Origin: Sphingobium cupriresistens
GTDB lineage: Bacteria; Pseudomonadota; Alphaproteobacteria; Sphingomonadales; Sphingomonadaceae
NCBI RefSeq assembly: GCF_004152865.1
Contig: NZ_SEOO01000006.1
Location: 62,001 to 126,000 of the forward strand
Reading direction: 5' to 3'
Length of the DNA: 64,000 bases
This document shows, piece after piece, positions 55,353 through 64,000 of this stretch. The notes beneath the pieces were generated by a model. The model was not told the origin of the DNA. It did not search any database and saw nothing but the letters and a program-made list of their open reading frames with translations. Every line of letters starts with the position of its first letter. Within the stretch, counting starts at the first letter, position 1. The position numbers and the translations under genes were made by a program.

Positions 55353-55382
55353 CGCCTATATGACGGATAAGGTTAGACAATC

Positions 55383-56228
55383 ATGCAGAACGCCCTGTCT
55401 GTCGATGTCGAGGATTGGTTCCAGGTCGGCGCGTTCGAGCGCACGCTCAAGCGTGCCGACTGGGACGGCCTGACCCATCGGGTCGAAGCCAATAGCGACG
55501 CCGTGCTGGACCTGTTCGCGCAGGCCGACGTCAAAGCGACCTTCTTCACCCTGGGCTGGGTGGCGGAGCGCTATCCTGCGCTCATGCGGCGCATTGCGGA
55601 TGCCGGCCATGAAGTCGCCAGCCATGGGTACGACCATGCCCGCGTTTTCACCTTCACCCCGGAAGAATTTCGCGCCGACCTGCGCAAGTCGCGCGCCATA
55701 TTGGAGGATGCGAGCGGGCAGGCGGTCACCGGCTATCGCGCGCCCAGCTTCTCCATCGATCCGCGCACGCCCTGGGCGCATATGATCCTGGCGGAGGAAG
55801 GCTATCGCTATTCCTCCAGCGTCGCGCCGATCCGGCACGACCATTATGGCTGGCCCGATTCGCCGCGCTTCGCCTGGAAGCCGGTGGCGGGATCGGATCT
55901 GGTCGAATTGCCCGTCACCACCGCCAAATGGGGCAAGCGCACATTGGCGGCGGGGGGTGGGGGCTTTTTCCGCCTGCTGCCATACGCCTTTTCGCGCTGG
56001 GCGATCCGGCAGGTCAATGACCAGGCTGGCCGCCCCGCGATCATCTATTTCCATCCCTGGGAAATCGACCCGGACCAACCGCGCGTTTCGGGCGCGCCGC
56101 TGCGGTCGCGCCTGCGTCATTACAGCAACCTGTCGGTGATGGCGGCCAAACTGCGTCGCCTGACCCGCGATTTCGCCTGGACTCGCGTCGATGCGCTGGC
56201 GGACGCGGAAGCGGCGCGCGCGTCATGA
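55383..56228 (+). CDS. Polysaccharide deacetylase of the exosortase A system (DUF3473)
   Basis: 281 residues, NodB-like. The start NALSVDVEDWFQVGAFERT is the family signature; metal ligands are Asp in DVEDW and the His pair in EVASHGYDHARVF, with TGYRAPSFSID for the later catalytic motif and IIYFHPWEIDPDQPR at the end. It removes acetyl groups from amino sugars in the polymer or its precursors, freeing amines that the FemAB proteins next to it could acylate. Overlaps the next gene (ATGATG). Confidence 0.92.
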   Translation: MQNALSVDVEDWFQVGAFERTLKRADWDGLTHRVEANSDAVLDLFAQADVKATFFTLGWVAERYPALMRRIADAGHEVASHGYDHARVFTFTPEEFRADLRKSRAILEDASGQAVTGYRAPSFSIDPRTPWAHMILAEEGYRYSSSVAPIRHDHYGWPDSPRFAWKPVAGSDLVELPVTTAKWGKRTLAAGGGGFFRLLPYAFSRWAIRQVNDQAGRPAIIYFHPWEIDPDQPRVSGAPLRSRLRHYSNLSVMAAKLRRLTRDFAWTRVDALADAEAARAS

Positions 56229-57295
56229 TGGTCGGCAATCTCGCCGGCTTGGGCGTCACGATGCTGGACGTTGACGATCCCACTCAGGCGCAGGCTGCCG
56301 ACGCTTTCGTCATGGCCCATTCCGACGGCACGCCCTTTCATCGCACCGCCTGGCTGCGCGCGATCACGCAGGCGATGGGGCACCGCGCGCTGCTGCTCGC
56401 CGCCTTCGCGCCCTCTGGCCAAATTCGGGGCTTGTTGCCTCTGCACCATGTAAAGAGCCGGTTGTTCGGTGATGCGCTGGTGTCGTCGGCTTTTGCGGTC
56501 GATGGCGGATTGCTGGTTGCGGATGACCGGGCGACAGCAGCGCTCGCCGTTGCGGCCCAGGGGCTGGCGGGCGACAGAGGCGGTCCGCCGCTGGAATTGC
56601 GCGGCGGGCCTGCGCCGGGCGGCGACTGGCAGCGGCGCGAAGGCGAATATGTCGGCTTTGTCCGGCCGCTGGCCGCAGATGACGAAGCGGACCTGCGCGC
56701 CATCCCGCGCAAGCATCGCGCCGAACTGCGCAAGGCGCTCGCCAATTCGTCGCTCAATGTCGAAACCGGGCGCAGCGATCGTCTGCGGCGCGACCATTAT
56801 CGCGTTTATGCGGCCAGCGTTCGCAATCTGGGCACGCCTGTCTTCCCCAAACAGCTGTTTCACTCGGTGTTGCAACAGTTTGGCGAGGATGCCGACATTT
56901 TGGTGGTGCGCGAAGGTGATCGGCCTGTGTCCGCGGTGCTGACGCTTTATCATCAGGGGCGGGTGATGCCCTATTGGGGCGGCGGCGTCGCCGATGCGCG
57001 GCGGCTGCGCTCCAACGAACTCATGTATTATCGGCTGATGGGGCATGGCCGGGCGCGTGGCATGAGCCAGTTCGATTTCGGCCGCTCCAAGGTTGGCAGC
57101 GGGCAGGCGGCGTGGAAGAAGAGCTTCGGCTTCGATCCTGTCCCGCGCGTCTATCATGGCTGGTCGGCGGATGGCGCCAGGCGCGACGTCAATCCGACCA
57201 GCGCCAAATATCAACGGAGGATCAACCTGTGGAAGCGTCTGCCGCTGCCCGTCGCCAATCTGCTGGGGCCGATGATATCGCGCGGCCTTGGTTGA
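56225..57295 (+). CDS. FemAB-type aminoacyl/acyltransferase, exosortase-associated, copy 1
   Basis: 356 residues with the two-GNAT-like fold of FemAB proteins. Typical segments are TPFHRTAWLRAITQAMGHRA, IPRKHRAELRKAL, NLGTPVFPKQLFHSVLQQFG, and QFDFGRSKVGSGQAAWKKSF. It matches the TIGR03019-like family of exosortase clusters. It starts inside the end of the deacetylase gene. Likely acceptors are free amino groups on the polysaccharide precursor; donors (aminoacyl-tRNA or the cluster's ACP) are not known. A full-length paralogue follows. Confidence 0.92.
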   Translation: MMVGNLAGLGVTMLDVDDPTQAQAADAFVMAHSDGTPFHRTAWLRAITQAMGHRALLLAAFAPSGQIRGLLPLHHVKSRLFGDALVSSAFAVDGGLLVADDRATAALAVAAQGLAGDRGGPPLELRGGPAPGGDWQRREGEYVGFVRPLAADDEADLRAIPRKHRAELRKALANSSLNVETGRSDRLRRDHYRVYAASVRNLGTPVFPKQLFHSVLQQFGEDADILVVREGDRPVSAVLTLYHQGRVMPYWGGGVADARRLRSNELMYYRLMGHGRARGMSQFDFGRSKVGSGQAAWKKSFGFDPVPRVYHGWSADGARRDVNPTSAKYQRRINLWKRLPLPVANLLGPMISRGLG

Positions 57296-57351
57296 TACGC
57301 ATACAAAATATTCAATCCTGACCGCTAGGTTCGGGCGGGGGTGACGAGGGA

Positions 57352-58434
57352 ATGACGTCCATGAATGCAATCACCGGTCTGGGGGTCATCGTCGATGAAG
57401 CGCGCCTGTCCGATGCCGTGACCGTCGCCGAGATCGACGCCTGGGTCTGCGCCCAGCCGGCTTCGACCCCCTTCCATCGGCCTGGCTGGATCATGGGGGT
57501 CGAAGCAGGCACCGGGCAAAAGGCCAAGATGCTGGTCGCGCGCCAGATCGACGGGGCGATCGTCGGCCTGTTGCCGCTGACCTATATCCGTTCGATCTTG
57601 TTTGGACGTGCGCTGGTGGGGAGTGGCTTTGCCGTCGATGGCGGCATATTGGCCAGCCATCGCAAGGCCGGGCCGGCGCTGGCCGACGCCGCCTGGACCC
57701 TGGCGGAACAACTGGGCTGCGACACGCTGGAATTGCGCGGCGGGGAAGCGCCCGGCGGTCCGATTTGGCAGGAGAAGGCGGACGCCTATCTGGGCTTCTC
57801 GCGTGCGCTCGCGGCCGATGACGAGGCGGAACTGAAGGCCGTCCCCAAGCGCCACCGGGCGGAAATCCGCAAGGGGATGGCGAACGACCTGCAATTCGAG
57901 ACGGGGCGCGACAAGCGGATGCGCGACATCCATTACCGGCTCTACGCCCATAGCGTTCATAATCTGGGCACGCCGGTCTTCCCGCGCGCCTTGTTCGACC
58001 AGATCATGGACCGGTTCGGCGACGACGCCGACATCGCTCTGGTTTCAAAGGATGACGTGCCGCTGTCGGCGGTCATCAGCTTCTATCATCGCGGCGCCTG
58101 TATGCCCTATTGGCATGGCGCGGGCGAAGGCGCACGCGCGATGCGATCCAACGAATTTCTCTATTTCAGTTTGATGCGGGCCGCACGCGAGCGGGGCTGC
58201 GCCGTCTTCGATTTCGGCCGGTCGAAGGTCGGCACCGGCCCCGCCGCCTGGAAGAAGACCTGGGGGTTCGAGGGCGAACCGCTCGGCTATCATCTGCGCA
58301 CCGCGCCGGGTAAGGAGACGCGCGACGTCAATCCGCTGTCTCCGCAATATCGGCGTAAGGTCGAATATTGGAAGAAACTGCCCGAATCGATCGCCAACCT
58401 GATCGGGCCGCATATTGCGCGAGGGCTGGGATGA
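57352..58434 (+). CDS. FemAB-type acyltransferase, exosortase-associated, copy 2
   Basis: 360 residues, homologous along its whole length to the upstream copy: TPFHRPGWIMGVEAGTGQKA, VPKRHRAEIRKGM, NLGTPVFPRALFDQIMDRFG and VFDFGRSKVGTGPAAWKKTW. The two have clearly diverged (many substitutions in the first 150 residues), so this is an old tandem duplication, not a recent copy. Its stop overlaps the next start (ATGA at 58431). Two copies may add two different groups or act on two positions. Confidence 0.92.
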   Translation: MTSMNAITGLGVIVDEARLSDAVTVAEIDAWVCAQPASTPFHRPGWIMGVEAGTGQKAKMLVARQIDGAIVGLLPLTYIRSILFGRALVGSGFAVDGGILASHRKAGPALADAAWTLAEQLGCDTLELRGGEAPGGPIWQEKADAYLGFSRALAADDEAELKAVPKRHRAEIRKGMANDLQFETGRDKRMRDIHYRLYAHSVHNLGTPVFPRALFDQIMDRFGDDADIALVSKDDVPLSAVISFYHRGACMPYWHGAGEGARAMRSNEFLYFSLMRAARERGCAVFDFGRSKVGTGPAAWKKTWGFEGEPLGYHLRTAPGKETRDVNPLSPQYRRKVEYWKKLPESIANLIGPHIARGLG

Positions 58435-59657
58435 CCGGCGAGATACTTTTCCTCTGCCACCGCATCCCCTTTCCACCGGACCGGGGCGACAAGATCCGCT
58501 CCTATCACCTGCTCCAGCGGTTGGCGCAAATCGCGCCCGTCCATGTCGGCTGCTTTGCCGACGATGATCGCGACATGGGTTTTGCAAGCGACATGGCGCA
58601 GGTCGCGGTCAGCCAGTGCGTGCTGATGCGCGACCGGTCGAAACTGGTCGCCGGGCTGACGGGTCTGGCCAAACGCCAGTCGCTCCTCGTGTCGCTGTTC
58701 GATCATCCCGGCCTGCATCGCTGGGTGGCGCAGACGCTGGCGCAGCGACCGATCCGCGCCGTCGTCGCCTATTCGGCGCAGATGGCGCATTTCGTGCCCG
58801 TGCTGCCCGCTGACGTGCGTTTCCTGATGGATTTCGTCGATTTCGATTCCGCCAAATATGCGACCTATGGCGCAGAAGGGGCGGGACCGATGGGCTGGAT
58901 CAACCGGCGCGAGGGCCGAGTGTTGCTCGACTTCGAACGGCGGACGGCGGCGCGCGCCGACATCAGCAGCTTCGTCAGTGAAGCGGAGGCCGCCCTGTTC
59001 CGCGACGCTTGCGGCCTGGACGCCAACCGCGTGGTCGCAATCGAGAATGGCGTGGCGCTGGACTATTTCGATCCGGCGGCGGATTTTCCTGCCGTCGATC
59101 GCGGGGAGGGGCCGCTGCTCGTCTTCACCGGGCAGATGGATTATCGCCCCAATGTCGAGGCGGTCGAGAGTTTCGCGCGCCAGAGTTTGCCCGCCATTCG
59201 CATCGTTCATCCCGATGCCCGCTTCGCCATTGTCGGGCGCAATCCGGCCAAGGCGGTGGAGGCGTTGGCCGACTTGCCCGGCGTGATCGTGACCGGCGGA
59301 GTGCCCGATGTGCGTGGCTGGCTGGCGGCGGCGGATGTCGTCGTCGCGCCGCTGCGGATCGCGCGCGGCATCCAGAACAAGGTGCTGGAGGCGATGGCGA
59401 TGGCGAGGCCAGTCGTCGCCTCGCCGCAGGCGGCCGAAGGAATCGACGCCAGCGACGACGTCCATTTTCTGGTCGCCGCCAATCCGGCGGAAGAAGCGGC
59501 GAAGATCGTCGCGCTGCTGGCGGACTCTGCGCGTGCGCAGCGACTGGGCCTCGCCGGGCGCAAGCGGACGGAGGAACGCTATCGCTGGTCCGCTACGTTG
59601 GCGGCGCTGCCCGACCTGCTGCTGGGATCGCCCGCCCAGAGCGCGTGCGCGGCGTGA
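58431..59657 (+). CDS. Glycosyltransferase of the exosortase A system (TIGR03087-like)
   Basis: 408 residues from the ATG at 58431 (overlap with the FemAB stop). GT-B fold: N-terminal half starts ILFLCHRIPFPPDRGDKIRS, the C-terminal half has FTGQMDYRPNVEAVESFARQ and the nucleotide-sugar binding segment APLRIARGIQNKVLEAMAMA with its final Glu. It is the sugar transferase usually placed directly before xrtA. It adds one sugar of the repeat unit on the cytoplasmic side. The stop overlaps the exosortase GTG start (GTGA). Confidence 0.92.
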   Translation: MTGEILFLCHRIPFPPDRGDKIRSYHLLQRLAQIAPVHVGCFADDDRDMGFASDMAQVAVSQCVLMRDRSKLVAGLTGLAKRQSLLVSLFDHPGLHRWVAQTLAQRPIRAVVAYSAQMAHFVPVLPADVRFLMDFVDFDSAKYATYGAEGAGPMGWINRREGRVLLDFERRTAARADISSFVSEAEAALFRDACGLDANRVVAIENGVALDYFDPAADFPAVDRGEGPLLVFTGQMDYRPNVEAVESFARQSLPAIRIVHPDARFAIVGRNPAKAVEALADLPGVIVTGGVPDVRGWLAAADVVVAPLRIARGIQNKVLEAMAMARPVVASPQAAEGIDASDDVHFLVAANPAEEAAKIVALLADSARAQRLGLAGRKRTEERYRWSATLAALPDLLLGSPAQSACAA

Positions 59658-61189
59658 ACGAACGGGCGATCTCCATGGACCGGATGCCGCTCACAGACCT
59701 GACCGGCTGGCGCGGTCATCTGATCGCGCTGGGCGTCGTCGCTTTTGCGATCATCGCGCTGTTCTTCGCCGATGTCCGGGGCATGGTGTCGATCTGGTGG
59801 AACGCCTCCACCTTCGGCCACTGCCTCTTCATCCCCTTCCTCATCGCCTGGCTGGTGCAGCAGCGCCTGCCCGGATTGCGGCAACTGGAGCCGGTCGCCT
59901 GGACGCCGGGGCTGGTCTGGCTGGGGGCGGGCGCGCTGGCCTGGCTGCTGGGCGCAGCGGCGGGCGTGGCGATGGTGCGCCACGGCGCACTGATTATGAT
60001 GTTGCAGGGTGCGACCATCGCGCTGCTCGGCCCGGCGGTGGCGCGGGCGCTGCTCTTCCCGCTTTTCTACGCCTTTTTCATGGTGCCCTTTGGTGAGGAG
60101 ATCGTGCCGCCGCTGCAACTGGTAACGGCGCGTCTCGCCATGCTGCTGCTCGACCTGTCTGGCGTGCCGGCGCATATGGAGGGCATCTTCATTACGACGC
60201 CGACCGGCTATTTCGAAGTGGCCGAGGCCTGTTCGGGCGCGAAATTCCTGATCGCCATGACCGCCTATGGCGTATTGGTCTGCAATGTCTGTTTCAAAAG
60301 CTGGTCGCGGCGCGCGGTGTTCATCGTCGGAGCGCTCAGCCTGTCGGTGCTGGCCAATGGCGTGCGCGCCTTCGCCACCATATTGGTCGCGCATCTCACC
60401 ACCGTCGATGCCGCCGTCGGGTTCGACCATGTCGTCTATGGCTGGGTCTTTTTTGCGATCGTGATGGCGATCGTCATGGCCACCGCCTGGCCCTTCTTCG
60501 ATCGCAAGCCGGGCGATCCCTGGTTCGATCCGCGCGCCCTGCAAGGCGCGGTGCGTGCGTCGCCGCGCACCGGCACAATTGCCGGAGGTGCGCTGGCGGT
60601 GATCGTCGCGGCGCCCCTGTGGCTCGCCACGACCGCCGCGACCGCCGATCCGCTGCCGCTTGCACTGACCCTGCCCATGGTGGAGGGCTGGACCCGGACC
60701 GACGCGCGCCATGCCTATCCGTGGACGCCGCGTTTCGATGGCGCGGATCATTTCGTCATCGGCCGCTACCGCAACGGACGAGGGCAAGTCGTGGACCTCG
60801 CCATCGCCGCCTTTGCGCGACAGGAAGAGGGGCGCGAACTGGTGGGCTTCGGCCAGGGGGCGGCCGATCCCGACAGCGAATGGGTCTGGTCGTCGCCGGC
60901 CCGCGCGCCCGCTTATGGCCGGGGCGAGCAGATCACCGCGCCTGGCCCGGTGGTGCGCCACGTCGTGAGCTTTTACGGCATAGGCGGCGGCGCATTGTCG
61001 GGCAGCAAGCCTGCGGTCAAGCTGGCGACGATGAAGGCCCGGCTGCTGGGGCAGGATCAGCGTGCCGTCGCCCTGTTGGTGTCGGCGGAAGACGCCGAAG
61101 GGCGTCCGTCCGACTCGGCGATCGCGGCGTTCCTGACCGATTTGGGCGATGTGCGGGTTTTGGCTGACCGCAGCGTCGGCATCCGCTAG
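59654..61189 (+). CDS. xrtA: Exosortase A fused to an EpsI domain
   Basis: 511 residues if the GTG at 59654 is used, which overlaps the preceding stop as GTGA; the ATG at 59675 is the alternative. The N-terminal 300 residues have about eight helices and the catalytic triad of exosortases: Cys193 in EACSGAKFL, Arg238 in NGVRAF and His259 in FDHVVYGW. The C-terminal 190 residues are an EpsI (DUF3485) domain outside the membrane (MVEGWTRTDARHAYPWTPRF, VVRHVVSFYGIGGGALSGSK). The enzyme cleaves PEP-CTERM proteins and is thought to link them to the cell surface. No PEP-CTERM protein gene lies in this window. Confidence 0.95.
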   Translation: MNERAISMDRMPLTDLTGWRGHLIALGVVAFAIIALFFADVRGMVSIWWNASTFGHCLFIPFLIAWLVQQRLPGLRQLEPVAWTPGLVWLGAGALAWLLGAAAGVAMVRHGALIMMLQGATIALLGPAVARALLFPLFYAFFMVPFGEEIVPPLQLVTARLAMLLLDLSGVPAHMEGIFITTPTGYFEVAEACSGAKFLIAMTAYGVLVCNVCFKSWSRRAVFIVGALSLSVLANGVRAFATILVAHLTTVDAAVGFDHVVYGWVFFAIVMAIVMATAWPFFDRKPGDPWFDPRALQGAVRASPRTGTIAGGALAVIVAAPLWLATTAATADPLPLALTLPMVEGWTRTDARHAYPWTPRFDGADHFVIGRYRNGRGQVVDLAIAAFARQEEGRELVGFGQGAADPDSEWVWSSPARAPAYGRGEQITAPGPVVRHVVSFYGIGGGALSGSKPAVKLATMKARLLGQDQRAVALLVSAEDAEGRPSDSAIAAFLTDLGDVRVLADRSVGIR

Positions 61190-61199
61190 GGAAGTTCGC

Positions 61200-63095
61200 A
61201 TGTGCGGCATAGCAGGCATTTTCCATCTCGAAACGGCCAAGCCCGTGGACCCTGCGCGGGTGCGCGCGATGCTGGACGTCATGCCGCATCGCGGGCCGGA
61301 CGGCAGCGGCATCTGGACTGCGCCGGGCGTGGGGCTCGGCCATCTACGCCTGTCGATCATCGACCTGGAAGCCGGCGCTCAGCCGATGCTGACCGAGGAT
61401 GAGAGCCTGGCGGTCGTCTTCAACGGCGAAATCTATAATTTCGCCGAGGTACGCGCAGAATTGCAGGCGAAGGGCCATGTGTTCCGCACGCATAGCGACA
61501 CCGAAGTCATCCTGCATGGTTATCGCCAATGGGGCGAGGAGTGCGTGCAGCGCTTCAACGGCATGTTCGCCTTCGCCCTGTTCGATGCGCGGGCGCAGGC
61601 GCTGTGGCTGGTGCGCGACAGGCTGGGGGTCAAGCCGCTTCATTATGCGCTGCTGTCCGATGGCAGCCTGATCTTCGGGTCGGAATTGAAGAGCCTGCTG
61701 GCGCACCCCCTGCTGCGCCGCGCGCCGGATTTGTCGGCGGTCGAGGATTATTTGGCCTATGGCTATGTGCCCGACGACGCCTGCCTGGTCGCGGGCGTGC
61801 GCAAGCTGGGCGCGGGCGAGACGCTGCGGCTGGTGCGCGGACGGCCCCTGCCGCAGCCGCAACGCTATTGGGATGTCAGCTTCGCCGACCGGACCAAGGC
61901 AAAGCCTGAAGCGCTGGAGGAGGAATTGGTCGCGTTGATGCGACAGGCGGTGCGATCGCGCATGGTCGCCGACGTGCCGCTGGGCGCGTTCCTGTCGGGC
62001 GGGGTGGACAGCAGCAGCGTCGTCGCGCTGATGGCCGAAGCCTCGTCCCAGGCGGTCAAGACCTGCACCATCGGTTTCGACGTCGCCGCGCTGGACGAGA
62101 CAGCCTATGCGGATCGCATTGCGCGCCGCTTCGCTACCGACCATCGCAGCCGAATCGTATCGCCTGACGATTGTGGGCTGATCGACCGGCTGGCCTTCCA
62201 TTTCGACGAGCCGTTCGCCGACGCTTCCGCGCTGCCGACCTTCCGCGTGTGCGAACTGGCGCGCGAGCAGGTGACGGTGGCGCTGTCGGGCGACGGCGCG
62301 GACGAGGCCTTTGCGGGCTATCGCCGCCATCGCTTCCAGATGCAGGGCGAGCGTTTCCGCAGCCTGATCCCGGCGTCGGTGCGCCAGCCGCTGTTTGGGA
62401 CGCTCGGTAAATATTATCCCAAGGCTGATTGGGCGCCGCGCGCGCTGCGCGCGAAATCGACCTTCCTGGAACTGGCGGGGGAGGGCGGGGAAGCCTATGC
62501 CGCGTCGGTAGGCGTCACGCCGCACGCGCTGCGCCAGCGATTGTTCAGCCAGGAGATGAAGGGTCGGCTGGGCGCCTATCGCGCCGAGGACCGTTATATC
62601 AAGGCGATGGAGGATGCGCCCGCGCGCGATCCTCTCGACCGGGCGCAATATGCCGACATCCGCATCTGGCTGCCCGGTGACATCCTGACCAAGACCGACC
62701 GGATGAGCATGGCCGTCAGCCTGGAGGCGCGCGAGCCTCTGCTGGATCATCGTCTGGTCGAATTCGCCGCCCGCCTGCCGGTGGCGCAGCGCATCCGCGG
62801 CAATAGCGGCAAATATCTGATGAAGAAGGCGATGGAGCCGTTCCTGCCGCAGGACATTCTCTATCGCCAGAAAATGGGCTTCGTGACGCCGATCAGCGCC
62901 TGGTTCCGGGGCGCTCTGGCGGGCGAGGCAACCGCGATCGCGGGCGGCTCCGCGCTGGCCAGGACCGGCTGGTTCGACACCAGGATGCTGGCGAAGGTCG
63001 CGGCGGACCATCGATCGGGCGTGTCGGATCATGGCCGGCTGTTGTGGCAGTTGCTGATGCTGGACAAGGCGCTGACGCGGTTGTTCGCGGTCTAA
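61200..63095 (+). CDS. Amidotransferase of the exosortase A system (asparagine synthetase-like)
   Basis: 631 residues from the ATG at 61200; AGGGAAG stands before it. Cys2 of MCGIAGIFHLE is the glutaminase nucleophile. The synthetase half has the ATP-pyrophosphatase motif LSGGVDSSSVVALMAEAS and SGDGADEAFAGYRRHRFQ. It belongs to the TIGR03108-like group in exosortase clusters (XrtA-associated amidotransferase). It probably amidates a carboxyl group, for example of a uronic acid in the polysaccharide, using glutamine; it may instead make asparagine. The spacing to xrtA is 10 bp. Confidence 0.93.
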   Translation: MCGIAGIFHLETAKPVDPARVRAMLDVMPHRGPDGSGIWTAPGVGLGHLRLSIIDLEAGAQPMLTEDESLAVVFNGEIYNFAEVRAELQAKGHVFRTHSDTEVILHGYRQWGEECVQRFNGMFAFALFDARAQALWLVRDRLGVKPLHYALLSDGSLIFGSELKSLLAHPLLRRAPDLSAVEDYLAYGYVPDDACLVAGVRKLGAGETLRLVRGRPLPQPQRYWDVSFADRTKAKPEALEEELVALMRQAVRSRMVADVPLGAFLSGGVDSSSVVALMAEASSQAVKTCTIGFDVAALDETAYADRIARRFATDHRSRIVSPDDCGLIDRLAFHFDEPFADASALPTFRVCELAREQVTVALSGDGADEAFAGYRRHRFQMQGERFRSLIPASVRQPLFGTLGKYYPKADWAPRALRAKSTFLELAGEGGEAYAASVGVTPHALRQRLFSQEMKGRLGAYRAEDRYIKAMEDAPARDPLDRAQYADIRIWLPGDILTKTDRMSMAVSLEAREPLLDHRLVEFAARLPVAQRIRGNSGKYLMKKAMEPFLPQDILYRQKMGFVTPISAWFRGALAGEATAIAGGSALARTGWFDTRMLAKVAADHRSGVSDHGRLLWQLLMLDKALTRLFAV

Positions 63096-63105
63096 CCACC
63101 CAGAT

Positions 63106-63179
63106 CCGTTCGTTGCGAGCACGGTCGAGAAACGCGGGCACAGCGTTGGGCGCTTCTCGACCGCGCTCGAAGCGAACGG
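63106..63179. repeat. REP-like inverted repeat after the amidotransferase
   Basis: CCGTTCGTTGCGAGCACGGT then CGAGAA (63106-63131) is the imperfect inverse of TTCTCGACCGCGCTCGAAGC then GAACGG (63154-63179): 26-base arms with four mismatches. It shares the outer CCGTTCG/CGAACGG ends with the element at 18746 but has a different core. Confidence 0.75.
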
Positions 63180-63255
63180 GTGGGGGGACGCGAACCCCTT
63201 GCAACCCGCCTCTCCCGGTGCCAACGGAACGCATGGCGATAATCAGGGCGCATCG

Positions 63256-64000
63256 GTGACAGTCTCGAAGGAAATCGTGCGGCTGCGGCTTTATGCGCTG
63301 TGTCTGGCTGGCGACATGGCGGGGCTGTTCTGCGCCTTCCTGGCCGCCAACTGGTTCGTGCTGGGCGCGCTCTGGGGCGAGCCGGGGAAACCCCATGGCC
63401 TCGTCATGTTCGCCATGGTCGCGCCGCTCTATGCGCTGCTGGCGGTGCAGGGTGGCGCCTATGGCATCAATACGCTGGACCGGGTGCGGCGGGGGATCGT
63501 GCGGGCGCTGTGGGCGCTGGCGCAGGCGGCGCTGCTGATGCTGCTGATCGTCTATCTGGGCAAGATCGCCGAGCAATTGTCGCGCCTGACCTTCATTACC
63601 GGCCTTACGCTCAGCGCCATCGCGGTGACGCTGGTGCGGCTGGCGGTCGTGCGACTCGCGGTGCGGGTATTGGGCGATGTGCCGCATCTGACCGCGGTCA
63701 TTCTGGACGGCGTGGCGATCGAAACCGGGCCGCATATGGACCTGATCGACGCCGATGCCGCCAACCTCCATCCCGAACGGCATGACGCCGACATGGCGGC
63801 GCGGCTGGCGGCGGCGGTCGGCATGGCGGAGCGGGTGATCGTCGCCTGTCCGCTCGATCGGATGGCGGACTGGTCGGCGGCGCTCAAGTCGCTGTCGGCG
63901 CGGGGAGAGATCGTCGTCCCAGAACTGCTGCGCTTCGCCCCGGCGCGGATCGATGAACTGGATGGTCAGCCCACCATTATCGTCGCCGGCGGTCCGCTCC
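63256..64000 (+). CDS. Second priming sugar transferase, N-terminal part (cut by the window end)
   Basis: At least 248 residues from the GTG at 63256; no in-frame ATG lies upstream. Four membrane helices (LYALCLAGDMAGLFCAFLAA, LVMFAMVAPLYALLAVQGGA, LWALAQAALLMLLIVYLG, FITGLTLSAIAVTLVRLAVV) precede a nucleotide-fold part ending ERVIVACPLDRMADW and LSARGEIVVPELLRFAPARI. This layout is that of polyprenyl glycosylphosphotransferases, whose catalytic domain would be beyond base 64000. It differs from the transferase at 11854, so the organism has two priming enzymes in this region. Confidence 0.85.
   Translation, partial: MTVSKEIVRLRLYALCLAGDMAGLFCAFLAANWFVLGALWGEPGKPHGLVMFAMVAPLYALLAVQGGAYGINTLDRVRRGIVRALWALAQAALLMLLIVYLGKIAEQLSRLTFITGLTLSAIAVTLVRLAVVRLAVRVLGDVPHLTAVILDGVAIETGPHMDLIDADAANLHPERHDADMAARLAAAVGMAERVIVACPLDRMADWSAALKSLSARGEIVVPELLRFAPARIDELDGQPTIIVAGGPL

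Overview
This window reads as chromosome of a high-GC alphaproteobacterium of the sphingomonad group (Sphingobium/Sphingomonas type). The evidence is the NepR-PhyR-EcfG stress cascade with GGAAC-N16/17-CGTT promoters, an exosortase A (XrtA/PEP-CTERM type) exopolysaccharide cluster with its full associated gene set, Gly-Met-rich GroEL tail, POT plus amidohydrolase operon, and short REP-like repeats containing the core TTCGACAGGCTCAG. I found no transposase, phage gene, tRNA, rRNA or CRISPR array.

Layout. 1-2757: end of groEL with a terminator, then a divergent GNAT / MarR-GNAT pair around a perfect palindrome. 2777-5783: a membrane GGDEF-EAL protein convergent with a crotonase that closely resembles RpfF (diffusible signal factor synthase). 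6016-7411: a small ORF and tgt. 7418-11613: the general stress response locus (degenerate PhyP-like kinase, nepR, phyR, ecfG) with three matches to EcfG promoters and two small one-helix membrane proteins. 11854-18737: first part of the exosortase A exopolysaccharide system (priming sugar transferase, PrsK, PrsR, PrsT). 18881-24364: GntR regulator, nitroreductase, and a peptide transporter / amidohydrolase operon. 24875-29306: SH3 protein, 2-hydroxyacid dehydrogenase, a stress-type DUF2383/DUF1328/DUF5818 group with another EcfG promoter, and a DUF885 protein. 29524-35581: both aconitases, acnB and acnA, flanking a tiny zinc-ribbon gene. 35734-44556: mixed metabolism (secreted protein, amidotransferase, GH27, M28 peptidase, GST, PHA depolymerase, DUF454, trxB).

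44585-64000 is the main exosortase A exopolysaccharide cluster: acyl carrier protein and FemAB/GNAT protein on one strand; acyl-CoA ligase, PLP decarboxylase, outer-membrane export lipoprotein, chain-length protein, tyrosine-kinase-like ATPase, outer-membrane barrel, AAA ATPase, polysaccharide deacetylase, two tandem FemAB proteins, glycosyltransferase, exosortase-EpsI fusion, amidotransferase and a second priming transferase on the other. Many of its genes overlap by ATGA or GTGA, so they are probably translated in a coupled way. PrsK/PrsR in the first part are the likely regulators of this system.

Most interesting points: the RpfF-like synthase next to a c-di-GMP enzyme; a hairpin able to hide the ribosome binding site of the first export gene (48831-48869); EcfG promoters in front of undescribed small membrane proteins; the PhyP-like protein with an eroded ATP-binding domain; an amidohydrolase partner lacking the HxH metal motif and carrying a REP-like repeat in frame before its signal peptide; and overlapping alternative inverted repeats upstream of acnA. 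Functions are inferred from sequence motifs and family knowledge only; no database search was possible.
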